From positions 6,264,192-6,328,191 of the forward strand of contig NC_087155.1 in the NCBI RefSeq assembly GCF_035594125.1: a stretch of 64,000 bases of DNA, written 5' to 3'. The first letter of the stretch is position 1, and every line of letters begins with the position of its first letter. Positions 61,014 to 64,000 of the stretch are shown here, one piece after another. The notes under the pieces were generated by a model. It was given only the letters and a program-made list of their open reading frames with translations, made no database searches and had not been told where the DNA came from. The position numbers and the translations under genes were made by a program. This DNA comes from Scylla paramamosain (taxonomy: Eukaryota > Arthropoda > Malacostraca > Decapoda > Portunidae).

Positions 61014-61840
61014 ACCCAGGTAAACCAAATTAAAGAACTAAAGGGATTGAGAGCCAAAAACATAGAGCTAAGAAATCGGTGCAACGCTCTGGAGATAGAA
61101 ATTAAGGAATGCAGTAATAAAGTGGAAGGAAGTGCCAAAACTGTAGTGCAATTAAGTGAAAGGCAAGATGCATGGAAAAAGCTCCAAGAAGGAGATAAGG
61201 TAAAGTTTGAGAGGAAAGTAGATAAGTCGGAGAAACAAATGAGTTAGCAAGAGATCATACAATGAGAGGCTGTAAACCTTGAGAAAATAATAGAAGAACA
61301 ATTAAATGAGGCCAAAATAACACAAAAGGTGGTAAATGTTATCAAGACAAATGAGTCTCTTGTAAGAGAGACAGTTGACAAAAAGAAATGTATAATTGTC
61401 TTTGGTGTTAAGGAAATTAAGGAAATCAACAAAGCTGCAAGAGAGAAAGAGCTGAAAGAGAAAGTAAACAAAGTGGTGGGAAAGGTACAAGATGAGGTCT
61501 GGTTGATGAAGTGGAAGAATACCACAGAGTTGGGAAATTTACAGGTGAAGGGCACAGACCCATAAGAATAAAATTTAAATCGCAGAAGGAAGCTGAGGAG
61601 GCTCTGACAGGGGCTTGGAGATTAGCTAAAGATGAGGTAACAAAAAACATATGGCTGAGAAGAGACTTAAATGAAAAGGAAAGAAAAGAGCTAATTAAAA
61701 TGAGGGAGGAAGTAAAGGCAAAAAAACGAGGAGAGATCGGAAGAGCAGAAGGAGATATTCTATTGGAGGGTGTTGGACATGAAAGTGAGGAAGTGGTACC
61801 TGAACAGGAGGGAGAACAGGGAAACAAGCTAAGGAGAAAA
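61014..61840 (+). pseudogene. LINE family 2 ORF1-like region
   Basis: Charged coiled-coil (NQIKELKGLRAKNIELRNRC, LERQ-like heptads), then KKKCIIVFGVKEI and HRPIRIKFKSQKEAEEAL, an RRM-like pair as in ORF1-type proteins, and IWLRRDLNEKERKELIKMRE. Stops at about 61246 and 61564, with frame changes. Confidence 0.65.
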
Positions 61841-61845
61841 AACGG

Positions 61846-62560
61846 CATTTTGAAGGTAGCTTACACAAACATTAATGGACTCATCTCGGGATTAAGGGAA
61901 TTAAATGTTTATTTAAATGAGAAAAGTCCTGATATAATGGGCCTCACAGAAATAAAATTATATGATGAGCTAGAGGTGAAGAACATTGGGCAAAAATCAG
62001 TATAATTTATGGAAAAGAGGTAGAACATATAAGGAAGGAGGAGGAGTGATGTTTCTAGTTAAGAAAAGCTTAAAGGTGGTTGAAATAGAATACGGCAACA
62101 AATTAGTTGAGGCAATAAAAATTGGAGAGGAAAATACACAAGGTAAAAAGAAGCAATACATTGTGATGTATGTATCACCAAAAAACAGTGCCTGGTCAAA
62201 TGAAGAATATGAAATAAGGATAAAAGACACAGTGAACTGGACAGAGAAAGTGCGAAGGGGCGATAAATTGATCATGATGGTAGACTTTAACTGTATGGAG
62301 GTGTGTTGGGAACAGTGATACATGGAGGGAACAGAATCATCTTGGGGAAATAAATTATTACAGCTGGCAATGGCTAATATAATAATTCAATGGATAAAAG
62401 GAGATACAAGATTTGGAAAAGATGGAGAAACATCAAGACTAGATCTGTTATTTAGTAAGGAATCAGAAGGAATTGAGAATGTTCACATAGGGTGTCCGTT
62501 AGCCAAAAGTGACCACGCTACCATAAGATTCAATATAAATGAGGAAATAAAGGAATGAAG
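61846..62560 (+). pseudogene. LINE family 2 APE-type endonuclease
   Basis: VAYTNINGLISGLRELN, PDIMGLTEIKL (catalytic Glu), YVSPKNSAWSNEEYE, MVDFNCMEVCW (in place of the usual GDFN) and KSDHATIRFNI (the SDH motif). The frame breaks near 61995 and 62320. Confidence 0.78.
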
Positions 62561-62605
62561 AATACCATGCTGGGAGATTAAACTACTGTAAGGCAGACTG
62601 ATAAC

Positions 62606-63992
62606 ATGAGGAAGTTTTTTTTTCAAGAGGAGAGATGGGATAGGTTCCATAAGGCTACAGGGGTCCAAGAGAAGTGGGATGAATTTCTTAAAATATATAA
62701 AGAAGGTGAAAAAAAGTTTGTGCCTAAAAAGCAGACAGTAATAGCTGGTAAAAAAGAGTGGTTTAATAAAAGATGCGAAGCAGAAAGAAGGACAAAAGAG
62801 GATACATGGAAAAAATGGAGGAAAAGTAAAAGAATTAACCTGTGGAATAATTACAGACAAGCAAGAAATGATTACTTGAAGTTCCTGAGGGATGAACAAA
62901 GACAGTTTGAAAAAAATATAATAGACAGGTATAAACATGAGCCAAAACTCTTCTATAGATATGTGAATGGTAAACTGAAAAGCAAAGTGAGTATAGGAAA
63001 GCTAATGGTAGATGGAGTGGTTTATGAAGACCCGAAAGAGATGGCAGAAGTGATGAATAAGAGCTTTAAGGAAGTTTTTACAAAGGAAAAGGAATTTATA
63101 AGGCCATTGTGCACACCTGAAAATGGAAAAATAGAGGAATTTCAAGTAACAAAAGAGGAAGTTGATGAAATCATCAAAACGTTAGAAGTGAGAAAGGCCA
63201 CAGGACTGGATGGAGTGTCAGGATGGGTAATAAAAGAATGCAGTAACCAGCTTAGTGATAAATTACATACCATCATTTGTACCTCTATTAATGAAGGAAT
63301 AGTTCCACAGGATTGGAAAAGGGAAAACGTCATACCCATATTTAAAGGAGGAGACACACAAGACCCACTAAATTATAGACCGGTTTTGCGGATAAGTGTG
63401 GTTGCAAAAATATGTGAAAGGATAATAAAAAAAACAAAGTTTATGGAAGATAAGGACATTCTTACAACTTGGCTTTAGAAAAGGGAGATCTTGTGTCACT
63501 AATTTACTATGCTATTATTCAAGAGTGATTGATATCATACAGGAGAGAGATGGTTGGGCAGACTGTATTTATCTAGATTTAAGCAAACCTTTTGTTAAAG
63601 TGCCACATAATAGACTACTGTGGAAGCTGGAAAAGATAGGTGGTGTAAATGGAAAAATGCTGAAATGGATGGACGATTTCCTTAAAAACAGAGAGATGTG
63701 AACAGTAATTAGGGACCAGACATCAGTGTGGAGCCCAGTATTAAATGGGGTCCCCCAAGGGTCATTGTTGGCACCAATAATGTTTGTGGTGTATATAAGT
63801 GATATGGTGGAGAATGTATCCAGCTGTGTGAGTCTTTTTGCTGATGATGCAAAACTTATGAGAAGAGGAAAGGGAACGGAAGATTGTGAAGAATTACAAA
63901 GAGATATAGACAAGGTGTGGGAGTGGAGCAACAGATGGCAAATGGAATTTAACTCTGGTAAGTGTAAAAAAGATGGAATTTGGAAAAAATAA
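62606..63992 (+). pseudogene. LINE family 2 reverse transcriptase, partial
   Basis: The first frame to 63478 has VRKATGLDGVSGWVIKECSN and WKRENVIPIFKGGDTQDPLN with NYRPV. After a frameshift come LGFRKGRSCVTNLL, DCIYLDLSKPFVKVPH, NGVPQGSLLAPIMFVVYISD and the catalytic SLFADDAKLMRRG, then NRWQMEFNSGKC. The window ends before the thumb region. Confidence 0.85.
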
Positions 63993-64000
63993 CAGAATGT

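Larger units (their letters stand above)
61014..64000 (+). mobile_element. LINE family 2, sense insertion in ZC3H14 intron 3, runs off the window
   Basis: A non-LTR element unrelated in detail to family 1: coiled-coil/RRM-like first part, APE endonuclease, then reverse transcriptase up to the catalytic region. It lies immediately after the CA array; its 3' end lies outside the window. Multiple stops and frameshifts. Confidence 0.85.

Overview
The window looks like nuclear DNA of an arthropod, most likely a decapod crustacean (crab-like). It holds genes with many short exons and long introns, an extreme load of di- and trinucleotide microsatellites, TTAGG-rich patches (the arthropod telomere unit), and layer upon layer of transposable elements. 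Many long open frames, such as runs of ICVC, SLSL, THTH or YIYI, are only translated microsatellites.

Three host genes are supported, all on the + strand. (1) 1.09-5.85 kb: the last five exons of a neural-cadherin-like classical cadherin: end of a laminin-G domain, two EGF-type modules, transmembrane helix and a divergent cytoplasmic tail with a catenin-box-like motif and a proline-rich end. (2) 35.98-51.00 kb: a complete 11-exon DNAJC21 (JJJ1-type J-protein of 60S ribosome maturation), predicted 588 residues, with correct splice phases throughout and one GC-AG intron. (3) 57.28 kb to beyond the window end: the first three exons of ZC3H14/Nab2, a nuclear poly(A)-RNA-binding protein, with a perfect CRE palindrome 50 bp upstream of the ATG.

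Between them lie mobile-element remains. A MULE (Mutator-like) remnant flanked by inverted repeats sits at 7.83-8.98 kb. At 11.583-24.437 kb is one hAT DNA transposon, with matching terminal inverted repeats and an 8-bp target duplication. It was inserted into a GC-rich, already decayed reading frame and was itself invaded by an internally deleted Ty3/Gypsy element (11.782-15.501, 5-bp target duplication), a near full-length APE-type LINE (about 19.02-22.29, minus strand) and smaller repeats. A second, truncated Gypsy-type element lies at 25.69-28.80 kb and abuts a minisatellite.

The same LINE family recurs at 29.58-32.41, 39.6, 41.6-42.5 and 51.78-56.38 kb, always on the minus strand, and as the two arms of a foldback at 34.33-35.20 kb. 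DNAJC21 introns hold LINE fragments and an RTE-like remnant. ZC3H14 intron 1 holds a tRNA-derived SINE and a Harbinger-like MITE, and intron 3 holds a different LINE in sense orientation that runs off the window.

I found no CRISPR array, operon, complete tRNA or rRNA gene, and no convincing new multi-gene system. The most informative items are the dated nest of insertions at 11.5-24.5 kb, the unidentified TAG-riddled frame it broke, the MULE remnant with iterated-repeat ends, the foldback, and the unusual cadherin tail.
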